In this document: piece after piece, positions 23,128-35,028 of the stretch
Position numbering within the stretch: the first letter of the stretch is position 1
Layout: every line of letters starts with the position of its first letter
NCBI GenBank assembly: GCA_002049455.2
Contig: KV919119.1
Span: forward strand, 1-64,000
DNA: 64,000 nt
Direction: 5' to 3'
Source: Porphyra umbilicalis
Taxonomy: Eukaryota; Rhodophyta; Bangiophyceae; Bangiales; Bangiaceae
Made by a program: the position numbers and the translations under genes
The notes under the pieces: model-generated
Seen by the model: the letters and a program-made list of their open reading frames with translations, nothing else
Database searches by the model: none
What the model was told of the DNA's origin: nothing

Positions 23128-24394
23128 ACGCCGCCGCCGCCGCCGCCCCGGCCGCCTGGGTGGACGGGCGGCAGGGTGCCGCCCGCCCACGGAGCAGAGA
23201 CTGGAGGCGGCTCCCCCGGGGGCGGAGGAGACCGCCGCTTGCGCGCCCGCGGCGACGGCGCCGGCGGGAGGCCACCACCGCCGGCAATGACGAGCGCACC
23301 GGCGGCGGCCGCCGCGCCAGCCGGCGTCCGCGCCGGGTGCGCGGGGGGGGGCGTCGGCGCCCGCCCGCCGCGGGGCGACGGACGCCACGGTGGCGCGCCG
23401 CCGGATGTCACCTTTGGCGGCGGGGGGGGAGGCGGAGGGGGCGCGGGTTGCGGCGGCAGCCCGCTATAGCCGCCGCGGGACGCGGCGGCACCGCCGCCGC
23501 CCGCCACGGGGGTGCCGGGGGGCGGCGCGCCCCGGGGGGGGCGCAAATGCCCGCTCGATGCTGCCACCGTTGCCGTTGCCGACGCTGCCGCCGCCGCTGC
23601 AGCGCCCGCCGACGCGTACGAGGTGGGGCGGGAGTGGCGGCTTGAGTGGCTGCTCGCGCCGTCGCCGCTGCCACCGCCACCACTGCCGCCGCCGCCGCCG
23701 CCGCCGCCGCCACCGCCCCCAAACGCCCCGTTCCCCCCGGCCACGCCCCCCACAGCGGCGGCGGGTCGGGCATGGCGCCCTTCCCGACGCCACCGCCACC
23801 GTCCCAGGCTGGGGAAAAGGGCAACGGTGGCGGCGGGGCGCGCCCCGCACTCGGGGCGCCCCCCCCCGCGCCGTTTCGGGCAGACGGTTCGGGCAACCCC
23901 CGGGCGCCGGCGTCCCCCTGCCCCACGCCCCCCCCGCAATCTCCCGTTGGACCTGCTCCTCCCAGGCCGCCCCACCCCGCCGCCGCCGAGCAGGGCGAGC
24001 GGGTCCAACCCAAACATGGAGCCGAGGACCCCCCCTCCTCCCGCTTGACGCGCCCCCCAAACACCTCCCAAAAGGCGCCAAACCATTCGGCGAGGAAGGT
24101 CGGCTGGACGCCGTCGGCGGCGCCCGCCCCCCCGTCAGCGGCGCCGCCGGCCAGGGCGGGGGTACCCTCCACGGGCGGCGTCGACAAGGCGAGGCCCCGC
24201 GCCGACGACTCCCGCCGCATCTCCGCGGCCGTGCCGGTAAAGGCGCGGGCGTCGAGGTAGTCGGCAATGTAGGCGCGGAGGAGCGAGTCGAGCCGCTCGT
24301 CGGGCGTCGGGCGGGGCACCACGGGAGCAGCGGCGTTGAGGAGTGGGGGGGGGAAGGCGCCCGCCGTCCCGTCGCCCAGCATGCCGCCTATCAT
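21603..24394 (-). CDS. LUFS/LisH-domain protein (LEUNIG/SSBP/FLO8-like co-regulator)
   Basis: The N-terminal 115 residues match the LUFS domain: PDERLDSLLRAYIADYLDARAF (about residues 31-52), a variable loop, then LAEWFGAFWEVF (residues 101-112). In plant LEUNIG and animal SSBP proteins this domain mediates dimerisation and binding to LIM-adaptor or SEUSS-type partners in transcription regulation. The rest is long Gly, Ala and Pro runs with islands of normal sequence, notably YVERAGVVLPDGALPVEM...VYVHDNRFRIYPGEQLLHL and a following AIEKEAEKARDQ helix (about 22730-22960), and the tail LAGPPDPSTPLGEGVQDGAF...VFWNGGG before the stop at 21603. No WD40 repeats are visible, so it is closer to SSBP/FLO8 than to LEUNIG. 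The islands lie in different frames joined at C/G runs, so slips or small introns must exist. The start at 24394 is the first Met before the domain. Confidence 0.6.
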
Positions 24395-25875
24395 GCCGGG
24401 GAGGGGGCGGGGCGTCCGGGGGGTGTCAGCAAGGTGGGGGGTGGCCGCTTCATGGCGTCCGCTCAGATGGTACGGTGGGGAAAGCGGATGCGGTGGGTAC
24501 AGGACGCAAGAAGAATGGGCAGCCCCGAGAAGGGTGGCAGGTGCGTCAAGACAACGGGAAGGCGGCAGAGGGGGACGACGGGCACGGGCGTGGTTGGTGT
24601 GGCGGTGACTGGCAACGCGGACACAACCACCGCTGCCGCCGTATCCCACCGCCAATGTGGCGCTCGCAGACGCGCACAAAAAGGCTCGGCCGTCGCCACC
24701 GCCCGGATCCAGTACGGCCACACCCTCACGTCCCTCCCTCCCCCCCCCCCCCCCGCCCCACGCCGCCCACGCGCGGCCACGGTGCGGCCGCACGCGTGCG
24801 CGCGGTCCGCCACGGGCGCGGGTGGCACGGCCAGCCGCGGCGGCCACGCGACACCACCCCGCCCCGGCCGGCAGAGGCGCACGCGCGTCCGCCGCCGGCG
24901 GTCGCCGCCCCCCCCGCGGCGGCGGCGGCGGCGGAGGCCAGGGAATGGGGCGAGCCCGACTGCGTGCTCGGCGGGCGCCGGGTGGGACGGGCCACGCCCG
25001 CGTGGCGGCGGTGGGGCCAGCCGTGCGCCACGACGACCGCGGTCTCCCCCCCCCCTCACCCTCCCCCCGTCTCCTTCCCTGCGCGTCACGCGTGTCGCGG
25101 GCGTGCTTGCCGGCTTCCCGTTCTGCAAACAACAACGCCAAACCCGCCTGCGTGGCGTAACGCCTGCCACCAGCCGGCCCCGTCGGCGGGGCTCGTACGG
25201 GCCTCGGCAGGGGGGGCGGGTGGCGGATGGGTGGGGCGTCTGGCCTACGCCCACGGGAGAGACGGGGCGCACGAGTCGAACGAGCCGGCCACCGGGAGCA
25301 CCGGCCGTCCGGGCTGACAGTGGTGCGGATCAGTGCCAGAGTCATCAGGGCACGAGCCACCCAAACAACAGGAAGGAGGCTGACGCTGACCCTTTCCGCC
25401 AACCACCGTAGGACGAGGCGATCCGCCTGGCGGCGGCGCAGTGCTCCTCAAACCGTGCTCGCAAGATTTTTAGTCAGAACCCCTCGGGCAGGGTATTCCT
25501 CCTGATTTTCAGCCGTAACATTTTTTGCAGCCAAAGCAGGGACCGTACGGCGTGCGAGCTGTACACCATTCGAAGAGTCTCGACGAAAGAAGCACCGCCC
25601 CTCCCAGCCCGCACGCCGCACGTCCCCGGTACGTGCTTCACCAGCAAGCGCAAACAGCCTTCAGCAAGCTGCCGCAAGATCGTCTTGCGACAGCATGCTG
25701 CGTTTGCGCCAACCGGGTGAGAATGGCTCGCTGCATGCAGAGTGGGTGGAAAACTTCGCTCTGCCGTTGGGTCATAGTGGAATGACAAGGCGCTGATTGG
25801 CTGGTAGCCACTGTCAGCTGCTGTCATCAGAGGTCTTGGAGGGTTCGCGTTGCTGATCGTCAGAACAATGGTCAT
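24395..25875. other. Upstream region of the LUFS gene; no supported gene
   Basis: 24395-25300 is GC-rich with Arg/Pro/Ala frames only and probably includes the 5' UTR and promoter of the minus-strand LUFS gene. From about 25300 the composition drops and sequence resembles repeat-derived DNA. I find no domain and no terminal repeats with target duplications here. Confidence 0.45.
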
Positions 25876-25902
25876 CCTGAACGGAAGGATATCCCGTTCA
25901 GG
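25876..25902. repeat. Hairpin sequence shared with 53194-53224
   Basis: CCTGAACGG and CCCGTTCAGG face each other across a short loop, followed by GTTAC and GGCAC. The same arrangement occurs at 53194-53224. It may mark the end of a repeat family of unknown class. Confidence 0.45.
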
Positions 25903-26146
25903 CCCCTGTTACGGCACGGCGCCTGAACAAGGGAGCTCCTGCTACAAACGTTGTTCAGGTGCACGGATCTGATCTCGAGGTCGGACACTGTGAGATCGCG
26001 AGACACAAACATAGTAATTCTGTCACATAAATGGGGTCGAGTATTATTGCGGTAATCTCTAGACGATGGCAGGTTACTTGGGGCCCCTGTGCACTGCTCG
26101 TTGTTACTGCTCTGCTTTGTTTCTCGAGGGACTACGGTTGGCACTA

Positions 26147-26587
26147 TTGCTGATCCCCCAATTCTGTCCTCATCGACCAGGAACGGTTCCTGGCGGTACG
26201 GTTCTTGTGGAACTGGCCATCTATTGGTTAAACGCAGCGGTAAACAGCTGCTCAGCACGAATCTGAGACGTCCTATTGGCTCTCCCACCGCCACTTCCGT
26301 GCAGAACCGAGATCCTTCTTTTTCTTGAGATTTTCTTCCGATCCCTTCCGTGTCAAGGGAGCAACCGGCCCGCAATCGTTGGGATATCGAGATTTTCTGG
26401 GAGATACGCAGAAAAGTGCAGAAAAACGAAGGCGTCGATTGTGCGATTGGGGGCCGTACGGGCACATACTGTAAAGATCGGGCCGGACATGCACTGCTGT
26501 CGGACTGCTCGACCAATGAGAGATCTGCATTCATTGCCGTTCCACTACCGTTCCGGGGCGATGAGGACAGAATTGGGGGATCAGCAA
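26147..26587. mobile_element. MITE, 441 bp, TA target duplication (subfamily B, copy 2)
   Basis: Same length and nearly the same sequence as 7013-7453, in the same orientation, with TA at 26145-26146 and 26588-26589 and TTGCTGATCCCC ends. The very small divergence between copies indicates recent amplification. Confidence 0.92.
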
Positions 26588-28185
26588 TACGGCCATGAGG
26601 ACAGCAAAACAGTGCACCCATCATAGCTGACCATGTACCAACAGCGGCAGCATCACAGGTGGGGGAACCAGTAGGAAGGTAGTACCGAGAGCAAGGCACA
26701 AAGGCCGCAACAGATGCCGTACCATCCACAACCCATATTAGAGCATTGCCAACAACTCAGGCTATCGCTATCGGCTATTCCATTCTAGAACCAAGTCCGC
26801 GTCCTTAGACAGCCACATGTACGTCAGCGGTTGGCTGCTGTGCTGTCATGAGCCTAAGTACCTGCAGGTTTCCTTACACCAGGCCTTGTCTGGGCCCGAT
26901 CAAGACGATATTTTCTGCCAGGACTTGATTCACTGCAGCGGCAGATGACAACTGTGGTGAGCAGCCGTATCAACCATAACGAAGGCACAGAGAACGCTCG
27001 TCGGCAGACGGACAAAGAAACAGGTCAAAATGTGCAGCGCTTGATGACGACCACGCCTAGAAGGACGTCACTGTAGGACCATTGCCATGTACGACAGCTC
27101 TTGCGGACGTTCCCACCATCTCTGCCCAGAAGAAACTGGCAGTCAATCTTGCAGACGTGGCGCACACGTTGCAGCCACGTGCTACTATTTACTGTGAAAC
27201 GGGTCGTTGATCCATCACATGGGCCAATCAGAGGCCCCCGTGAGATAGCCTCGGCTATCCTAAAAGCTATTCCGACTCGAAATAGAAAAGCGATAGCCGC
27301 ACAGCTATTTTTGGTCAGCGGAACCCAGAATCAAGTAGGTAGTTCGATTTCCATGGCCCGAACAAAAAAAGGGCTTCTTCGTCTAAAAAGTGGTGTTACG
27401 TCGGACTTCAGATGTTTAATGGGACACGTTGTGCAACGTGGCTTGAATATGGCGATAGCATCTCATTGTTAACAATGCTCTTAAGCGAGAGCTCGAGATA
27501 CCGACATGGGGCAAGACTAAGAAACAAGAGCAACGATAAGACGGGACAAAACAGGGGACGTATGAGATTGGGGGCAGGAAGCGGGGGACGGCTTGGCAGG
27601 GGCAGGTGGCTGTGACGAGCAGGATGAGGGGGGAAGGGGGAGGGGGGGCGCGACGGCAACGCAGCCCCGGGTATGGCCACGGAAAATATAACCGCAGGCA
27701 CCCCCCAGCCGCACGGAAGTGGGGGCGGTGAGACCGGACCACTGCTTTTTTTTTGGAGATGAGGCGCGCGAGGCACAACGACGCGAGCGTCAGCGGACTG
27801 GGGGCGCCAGAGGAAGGAAGATATTGCCGGCTATTGGGAGGGGTGCACCGCCACCGGGCTGCGCAGAGGGACCAAGTGCAGGCCTGGGGCTGGGCACCTG
27901 GGGCGGTGCCCGAGAAAGCTGGACGGGCGGTGGCATGCTCCAGAGCGGTTGATCACCCAGCTCATTTGGCTAGACCGAGCTGAAAGGCGATAAAATTGGA
28001 TGGCATGATCAAGACTTGTGGTCGAGGGCCATTTTTGGATTTGATCTCTGTCCGACGTTGACACGTGCCAGAGTCCCTGCGTTGAATATCAGCATAGCAG
28101 TTCGTTTTTGTGAATCGACAGATTCGCGACTGTCAGCCTTGGTGTCAACCTCGCGCACGGCGTGATGGGGGGCCCTTGGCAGTGG
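26588..28185. other. Lower-GC intergenic DNA, no gene seen
   Basis: This stretch is much less GC-rich than most of the window. No tRNA, rRNA or domain-bearing frame is seen. An inverted pair GTTGTGCAACGTGG-like sequence lies near 27428-27442. A GGGGGAGGGGGGG tract lies at 27630-27645. It is probably decayed transposon DNA. Confidence 0.4.
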
Positions 28186-28630
28186 CCAATGACAGGCCGC
28201 GGCGGTGTGGTGGGACCGCGCGCGGCACCTGATTGGCCGGATGGGCGCCGCCGGTGGTGGATCGGGCGGTGCCACGTTGCGATTTCGACGTGTTCTTACG
28301 GGCCGACCTTTACTGGTAGGACCCGCTTTCGTCTTGATGTTTGACCCGGCGCCTACGTATCGGCGCCGGAGGGCCCTAACCGCTGTTAGAGCGGCGGGCC
28401 TTTGATTTGTTTTGGGCCCCTGGGCGCGCGGACGCGTGCGCCCTGTGGGGGCCTGCGTGGGCACCCGTCTGCGGACCTCTGCCCCCACTTCGGGGACGCG
28501 TGGAGGGGGGGTGGGACCGTGTGGGTGGCCGCGCGAGGGTAGATAAAAAGGGCCGCCGGCACCGTCTAGCGGGCGGCGGACCCGGATCATCAGACGTAGC
28601 ATCCGTAAAAGCACCACCCCAGGTAGGGGT
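28186..28630 (+). promoter_or_regulatory. Promoter-like segment with CCAAT boxes and ATAAAAAG
   Basis: CCAAT at 28186-28190, ATTGG at 28232-28236 and a TATA-like ATAAAAAG at 28543-28550 lie in this order, and a splice-donor-like CAG/GTAGGG follows at about 28620-28626. They precede the inverted-repeat element. Together they suggest a transcription start on the plus strand. No coding exon can be named. Confidence 0.25.
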
Positions 28631-28726
28631 GTTGCTTGGCGGACGGCTACGTCGCCCGTTCCTGTTTTCGGCTTTCGTGTCTACGCTTCACGTCGCTGAT
28701 TTTTCCACAGTTTTACTTCCTCCCAG

Positions 28727-28796
28727 CGCAGTGCACCTCGTTGCTGGATCCACCACGAGCCTGCGCAGTGCACCTCGTTGCTGGATCCACCACGAG
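28727..28796. repeat. Two copies of a 33-bp GGATCC-centred motif
   Basis: CGCAGTGCACCTCGTTGCTG followed by GATCCACCACGAG occurs twice, 36 bases apart. The inner 23 bases form an imperfect palindrome around TGGATCCA. The motif recurs at the centre of the inverted repeat (about 30146-30178) and at about 44916-44948, so it belongs to a dispersed repeat family. Confidence 0.75.
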
Positions 28797-30559
28797 CTCG
28801 TTTTTCACTCGAATTGCTCGCACGATTCTTGCACGACCCCTCGTAATGACCTCTGTGGAGCGTCTTTCTTGTCAAAAACTCGTTAAAACATGTATGCATT
28901 CACATCCGGGCATTTTGCACCGACTTTTTGGAAGCATCAGAAGCGTCTCTGAGAATGCCTCCTGTGGTGTAGAGCACCATGGTGTGAATGCCCGGATGCC
29001 AACGTATGCATATGCTCAACAAGTGCGTACGAGCTCTCCCTCCTTCCCAACGAGGTGGTTACGAGAATTCTGCACGCTGCATTAGGAGACCGTTCTCGAG
29101 GCGTGCGTATCAAGTCGCGTACGGGGCATCGAGGTGCTGCGCAAGTGCCGGTTTTTGAACTTAGCTTCTTCGTGCGTGCGAGTTGACGATAGTTATTGCC
29201 ATCCACCTGATCGACATCTGACCTTCAGTGAACAGCGATGGAGAATGGTTCCGGTATTGCGATTGCCCATTTCACCAAGTTCTTCGAGGAGTGCCAAAGA
29301 ACTGTGCATCCCGTGCGGAAAAAGCGGCTCACGGACGCGCCCCATCCCGAGGTGATGCGTCACGATCCGCATCACTCAGCGGATCCGTCGACTTCGCGCT
29401 GGTTGCCCGCTGCTGCGCCTGCCCGCCGCATCGCCGCCTCCTCCGCGGCCGCCCTCGACACTGGCCACCTCCCACGCGGCCACAGTACCCCCGCCGCCGC
29501 CCCGCTTCCGCCCTTGACGCTTGTCCCCCGCCCTTTGCCCCCCATCGTATGCTCCACCCCCCCCTTCGCCCTCTGCTACCACCGCCAACGTCGCCGTGAC
29601 AGTCCGCCCCACTTGGCGTCGTCGGAAAGCGGCGAGATACGCGGGTGGGACTCGTCACCTCAACGCCCAAGGGCCCTACCTAACTACCGTCGAAACCCTG
29701 CCCAGCACCACCACGGGGCTGACCCCGCCGTCTCCCTGCCCGCCGCCACCACCGCAGGGCCCCCTTGCTGTATCCTTTCGACAAACACCGCGGGGCTGTC
29801 CCCGCCGTCAGCCCGCCGCGCACGGTAACCGCCAGCTCTCGCAGTGGCTGCTTCCACGAGAACAGACAGAAGCATTGGTGCGACGGTTGGGGGAGCAGGG
29901 TGTCCTTTTGCGTATTTCTTGTCGTAATCGGCTCTGCTGTCGTATTGAACAAGGCACCCGTTTAGCGCATCAAGTCGCACTTGGAAGCATTTGAACGGAT
30001 TTCATAACGCTCTTAATGACGTCCTAATCATGTCACCAACACGCCTGAACGAGTTTTTTGGACGGGATACGAGCAAACACTCTTGGCGTGCGAGGAAACA
30101 CCCATTTTCAACGAGCGTTTACGAGGAATGCGAGGGAAAAACGGGCTCGTGGTGGATCCAGCAACGAGGTGCACTGCGCTGGTTCTGGCTCAAATTGCTC
30201 GTAAACGCTCGTCGAAAACGGGCTCCTGCTCGCACGCTGGGAGTGTTTGCTCGTATCCCGTCCAAAAAACTCGTTGTGGCGTGCTGGCGACGAGATTAGG
30301 GCGTGATTAAGAGCTCTATGAAGTCCGCTTAAGTTCTTACAAGTGCGACTTGATGCACTAAACAGGTGCGGTGCTCAGTACCGGATCTGTGCCGAGGAGG
30401 GCAAGAAATACGTAGAAGGACACCATCGTGCAGCCCACGAGCAGAGGAAGGTTGCGCCCACTCCGGGGCGGTGGGTGGGAAGAGAGCAGGCAGTTTTCGC
30501 AGCCTGACGCCTCTCTCCCGGCGTTACCCGCTCTGGCCGCCGCCGCAGCCGACACCCTC

Positions 30560-30890
30560 TCGCGGCCACCTGCTCCTGCGGGAGCAAGCAAGCACCCCTC
30601 TCTCGTACCAATAGAAGAAATAGGACGTGGCCTCGCCAGCGAGGGTACAGTCCTGGCTCACTCCTTTCCTGCACTGCCCAACCCTCCCCCCCCCCGCAAG
30701 CACCCGTCTCTCGGACCAATAGAAGAAATCGGACGTGGCCTCGCAAGCGAGGATGCAGTCCTGCCTCACTCCTTTCCTGCACTGCCCAACCCCCCCCCCC
30801 CCCGCAAGCACCCGTCTCTCGTACCAATAGAAGAAGTAGGACGTGCCCTCGCAAGCGAGGGTGCAGTCCCGGCTCACTCCTTGCCTGCGC
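30560..30890. repeat. About 113-bp tandem repeat, three copies
   Basis: The unit contains CAATAGAAGAAATAGGACGT and CCTCGCAAGCGAGG and ends in a C run. Three copies lie in tandem near 30600, 30713 and 30825. It is part of the right arm of the inverted-repeat element. Confidence 0.75.
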
Positions 30891-31330
30891 TGCCCTCCCC
30901 CGCCCCCCCCTCACCACGGCACCCGACGCCCAGTGCACAGTTCCCAGCTATGCCCAGTGATGCACAGTTCTTTGGCCATTGTCACAGAACTTGGTGGGAA
31001 GTGAGCTCACAATACCGAGACCATTCCCTTACGCTGTTCATGAAGGGACAGTTCGCCGCTCCGGTGGCTGGTAATATATACCGTCAAGTCGCAGAGAAGG
31101 GGGAGCTAAGTGTGAAAACCCGGTACTCGTGCAGCACCTCGACACCCGTGCTCGACTTCATACACGCGCCTCGACAAGGGTGTCCTAATGCAAGCGTGCA
31201 GAACTCGCAGAAACACCTCGTTGAGACAACGGGAGAGATCGCACGCGCTTGTTGAGCATCTGCATACGTTTGCATACGGGCATTGCCGCTATGGCCCTGT
31301 ACACCATAGGATGCGCTTACCGCAGCCAGG

Positions 31331-31715
31331 GGACCAACGCTTAGTAGGGTGGTAGGACGGTACATTGGAACAGGGATGATCCGGCTAATACAGCAATTCC
31401 AAGATTCCTCCATTCTCGTACTTTCGGGAGGGGACTGAAGTCGTTTACAGAGCCCCGCTGCCAGGACACTGTGGAGGGGTGCTTGCGACACGTCGGTCCC
31501 CTGATGGTCCCCTCACTGCCACGTATGATCCCCTGTCAGAAGGTAAGGAGGAGTCCGAACGTACCAACGCCTCCGTGGACGGCCGGCACCCTGGGTGCCC
31601 CGCCCAGACTCGGTCTCTGAGACTATGCCACCCCAGCGTCCTCCCCGTTCACAGAACCAATCCTGCCACTGAGCCCCCCTTTGCTCCTCTACAGCCGTAA
31701 TTTACATTGGGCGAC
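31331..31715. other. Spacer between two repeat elements, no gene seen
   Basis: Moderate-GC sequence with no domain-bearing frame. It separates the 2.6-kb inverted repeat from the left 709-bp inverted repeat. Confidence 0.5.
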
Positions 31716-32424
31716 GTAGGCGCCGAGCGCGCGAAATGCACATCCCCGCCAGACCGTTTCGAACATGGCATTGAGTACAGGGATGCGCTCGTAGAAAAAC
31801 AATATATGCAGTACCAGCAGAAAAATACGCTCAGTCTTTTTTTCTTAACCGTTTTTTGCATGCCGCACCGCTGCGGCGAGGAATCTCGTTTTTCTCTCCT
31901 TCGAGACGAACACACGCTATTCTCTTTCTCTCTCTCAGCGGCCCAATCAAATTGCAGCGTGCAATCGCCGGCCAGGCTGACAGTATGGGGTTCGATCAGG
32001 CGCTGGTCGCCCCGCGCCGCCCGCCCTGCTTCGCCCGCCCCGCCCCGCCGGCCCCGCCCGCACACCCATCTTGGACGTCGAGGCACCAGGTCGCCCGCGC
32101 AATGCGCGCCCACCCGCGCTGGGGGTCCAGCCCCCCCATGCGCCCACCCGCCAACGGGCAGCCAGCGGGTGATGGACGCTCTCCCCGGCCGGTCGGCCGC
32201 CTGACGGCCGGCGGCCAGCCGCCGCCGCCGACCTGCCCCTGCATCCCACCTGCCGCTGTCGCCCACCCGTGGCCACTTCCACCTCCCGTCGGCGTCCCTC
32301 CTGCCGCCCCCGCCTTTCTGCCTCTGCCAGCCGTCTGCCGTCGTCGTGCGCCTGCCCCGCCGCCCAAGTGCCGCTGCCTCGTACCTGCCCCTGCCCACCT
32401 GCCTGTCTCTGGCGCCCAACTGCC
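31716..32424 (+). repeat. Left 709-bp inverted repeat
   Basis: Starts GTAGGCGCCGAGCGCGCG and ends CTGGCGCCCAACTGCC. It includes poly-T/AT-rich stretches, a CT-rich tract and a CCAAT box at 31943-31947, so each copy could carry a promoter directed inward. A decayed relative of its CT-tract/CCAAT part appears at about 33300-33365. Confidence 0.92.
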
Positions 32425-34608
32425 ACTTCCACCCACCTAGAGCCGCCGGCCCACCTGCTATTGGCGTTAAACTGCCACCACAGTCCACCTGACGCCACGA
32501 CCCACCTGTCTCTGTCAGGCGTCTGGCGCCGCCGCTCGTCTGTCCCTGCCACTCACCTGTGTCCGCCTGTCTGCCGCCGCCGACCACCAGCCGCTGCCCG
32601 CCCACCTGTTTCCGCTGATTCTCTCGTTTACCACATCCACCCGTACGCGCTGCCGACTGGCCTCGCGCGCTCTTCTGCTCTTGTGCCGTCTTGCTGGCGC
32701 ACGTCCGCGGCATCGCGGCCGCGCTGGCGGCGACAACTGTCGCTGCCGCCGGCGCCTGCAGTCTGCGCCGGTGGGGGGAGAGGCGCGTCCGAGACTGTTC
32801 AGAGCGCTAGGGATGTAAGTGGGTACGTTTTGTCCCTGGCGGAGGCGTTGCTATCGCGGGGGTATTTCGACACTCACCTGCACCTGCAACACCGCCCCGG
32901 AGTTCATTGCTTTTGTGTCGGGGTCCCACCACCACGCCGGCGGTCATCGCTTGTTTGTCGGGGTCCCCGGCGACTCCCACTGTCGCCCATCACACCACGC
33001 CGACGGGAGTCGCTGTTGGGGGGGCGGTGCTCGCTGCCCCCCGTTGTCTCCCACGCACCACGCCGTCGGTCGACGCAGCTAGAGGGGCACTGGACGCTCC
33101 CCACTGCGACCTACCACACCAAGCTGTAGGTGACGTAGCCGCTAACTTTACTCAGTGAACATGACCGTTGGGTCGTTTCTAACAGTCAATCGGCGTCGGA
33201 GTACACTTCTAGAAAACTGGCAGGTCCACGAAATACAGAAAAAATGCCTCTCTCTCCTTGGTGTCTCAATATGGGTTGGTCGCATCGTAGCGACCACTTT
33301 TGTTGCATTCTCTCATTTACAACAGAGGAACGCAGAGCCTCTATTCTCTCTCGCTGGTCCAATCAAAGAACATCGTCGTACCACTAGCCTATACCCCCCC
33401 CCCGCCCACCTGCTCACCGCCGATATCGCCGCCCCCAACGTCGCCCACCACCGTGTCGTCGCCGCCGCCGCCGCCGCGGTTGGGGTGCCGGGCGTCAACG
33501 CCGACGCCGACCGACTACCCGTCGAGCGCTGCGCGGACGGCGGCGCCGACCTCCCGGTCGACGCCTGCCTCGGCGCCCGCCTCGGCGGGCGCGCCGGTGT
33601 CGGCCGCCCCCATCTGCGCCGCCAGTGGCACCGCGGCTCAGGCCTAGGCCGAAGTGTCGTCGGTCGCCACAGGCCGCAGTGCTGGCGGCGGCTATGGCCG
33701 CATGGTCGCCGTCGGGCCGCCGCTCCCCGCCTATTGCGTCGTTGACGGCGGGGGGCAGGCGCCGCGCGGCCTTGTCGCCCGTGGGGGGCAGGAGCGCCGC
33801 TTTCTCGGCGGTCGTGGCGCCGCCCCCGGGGTGGGGCGAGCGCGGCACGGCCTTGTCAACTGGGAGGGGGGGGGGGAGCCACCTGTCCAACGGGGGTGTG
33901 GGCCGCCATGGCCTTCGCGCCATCCCCCTGCGGGCGCTCCGCCACTGCCGGCGCCGACTGCAACAGGGGCGACTCCTAGGCGGCCGCGGCACCGCAGCCG
34001 CCGACTGCCGTCGCCGCACTTCCGCTGCCGCTGCTTGCGGTGCCGTGCGCACCGTGCGCCGCCGCCGCCGCCGCCGCGAAGCCGTTGACATCTTCCTCGC
34101 CGTCGGGGGGGGGCACAACCGCGCACGGTTGACGGTCGGGACTCGGAGGGACGGGCTCGGCCGCCGACGGGCTGGCTCCGGCGGGCGTCCCCGCCGCCGC
34201 TGCGGCAACGCTGACCGAGCCGCCAGCACCCGCCGTTCACCACCTTCGCGCCCTGGCTGGCGTCGGCCTCGCCGGTGTTTCCCGTGACGGGCGCGCCGCC
34301 GGGCACGCGCTGGCCACCGGACGCCTCCCATGTCGCCCTCCACGCCACCGCCGAGCCGTCGGTGACCACGCCCACCCCGACGCGGCTCGCGCCGTCCGCC
34401 TGCTAGACGCTGCCGCACGTCGATGTGGCGGCCGCGGCGTCGACGCCGGTCCCGTCGCTCAACGGCTCGGGCATCGACGGTATGGTCGGGTTGGCTCCCT
34501 GCGTCGACGACTTCGCCGCCGACGGCCGGCACCGCCTCGGCCACGCGGAACGCCGTCGCCACTCCAGCGGTGCGGATCACCGCCGGCGCCGCCTAGGACG
34601 GGTGCGTT
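32425..34608. other. GC-rich interior of the 11.8-kb segment, no supported gene
   Basis: 32430-32650 is built of diverged CCACCTG-type repeats. 32800-33140 has repeated CACCACGCCG units. From 33400 onward frames are Pro/Ala/Arg-rich and change often. The minus-strand 361-codon frame at 34580-33495 looks like a shadow of stop-poor sequence. Confidence 0.4.
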
Positions 34609-35028
34609 TTGCCGGTGGCGCCGGCGCCGCTGTCGCAGTCCAGCGTCGCCAAGCAGCCTCAACCGCCGGCTTTGGTTGCCGCCGCCGCTGGCCTAGGCGG
34701 CGCGCGGCTCACGTTGCCGCTGCGCGGCGGGGGGTACCCCGCTGTCGCCGCGAGCTCTCCTACCCCCCGCTACGCCGTCCCACCAAACTCCGGCTCGTCG
34801 GCGCTCGACTTGGAGCGCCCAGCGGGCGCGCTAAGTCCCGCCGCCGAAGACCACGACACCGCCCGCGCCCGCGCTGCGGCGCAGGCCGCCAGCTGCCTGG
34901 GCGCCGCCATGCAGCGATCCGGGCCGCCCGCGTCGCCGACGGCGGGGGAGGCACAGCACGAGTCGTTGTCGTCCGGGGAGGGGGGGAACGCCGGTAGCCC
35001 GCCAGTATTAGGGGTCGTTGTCAGCTAA
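34609..35028 (+). CDS. Possible exon, Ala/Pro/Ser-rich
   Basis: This frame has a more protein-like mix than its neighbours (SSALDLERPAGALSPAAEDH, AGEAQHESLSSGEGGNAGSP) and ends at a TAA at 35026-35028. No domain is recognised and the start is arbitrary. It could be part of a low-complexity gene inside the 11.8-kb segment. Confidence 0.2.
   Translation: MPVAPAPLSQSSVAKQPQPPALVAAAAGLGGARLTLPLRGGGYPAVAASSPTPRYAVPPNSGSSALDLERPAGALSPAAEDHDTARARAAAQAASCLGAAMQRSGPPASPTAGEAQHESLSSGEGGNAGSPPVLGVVVS

Larger units (their letters stand above)
28727..31330. mobile_element. Unclassified 2.6-kb imperfect inverted repeat
   Basis: Four blocks on the left pair with inverted blocks on the right around a centre near 30165: 28950-29165 with 31105-31320, 29170-29265 with 31005-31105, 29265-29320 with 30950-31005, and about 29860-30150 with 30180-30480. 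Identity is moderate, with indels. Both arms carry an open frame whose end has the same pattern, VSFCVFLVVIGSAVVLNKAPV (plus) and VSFYVFLALLGTDPVLSTAPV (minus). It may be two old copies of one element facing each other, or a large foldback element. No transposase domain is recognised. Two CCCACC-rich stretches in the arms (29400-29800, 30650-30920) have no counterpart. The right arm contains a diverged tandem repeat of about 113 bp (30560-30890). Confidence 0.5.

Noticed and set aside
33495-34580. 361-codon minus-strand frame in the 11.8-kb segment
   Set aside because: Arg-rich shadow of GC-rich DNA, and a plus frame in part of the region is at least as protein-like.
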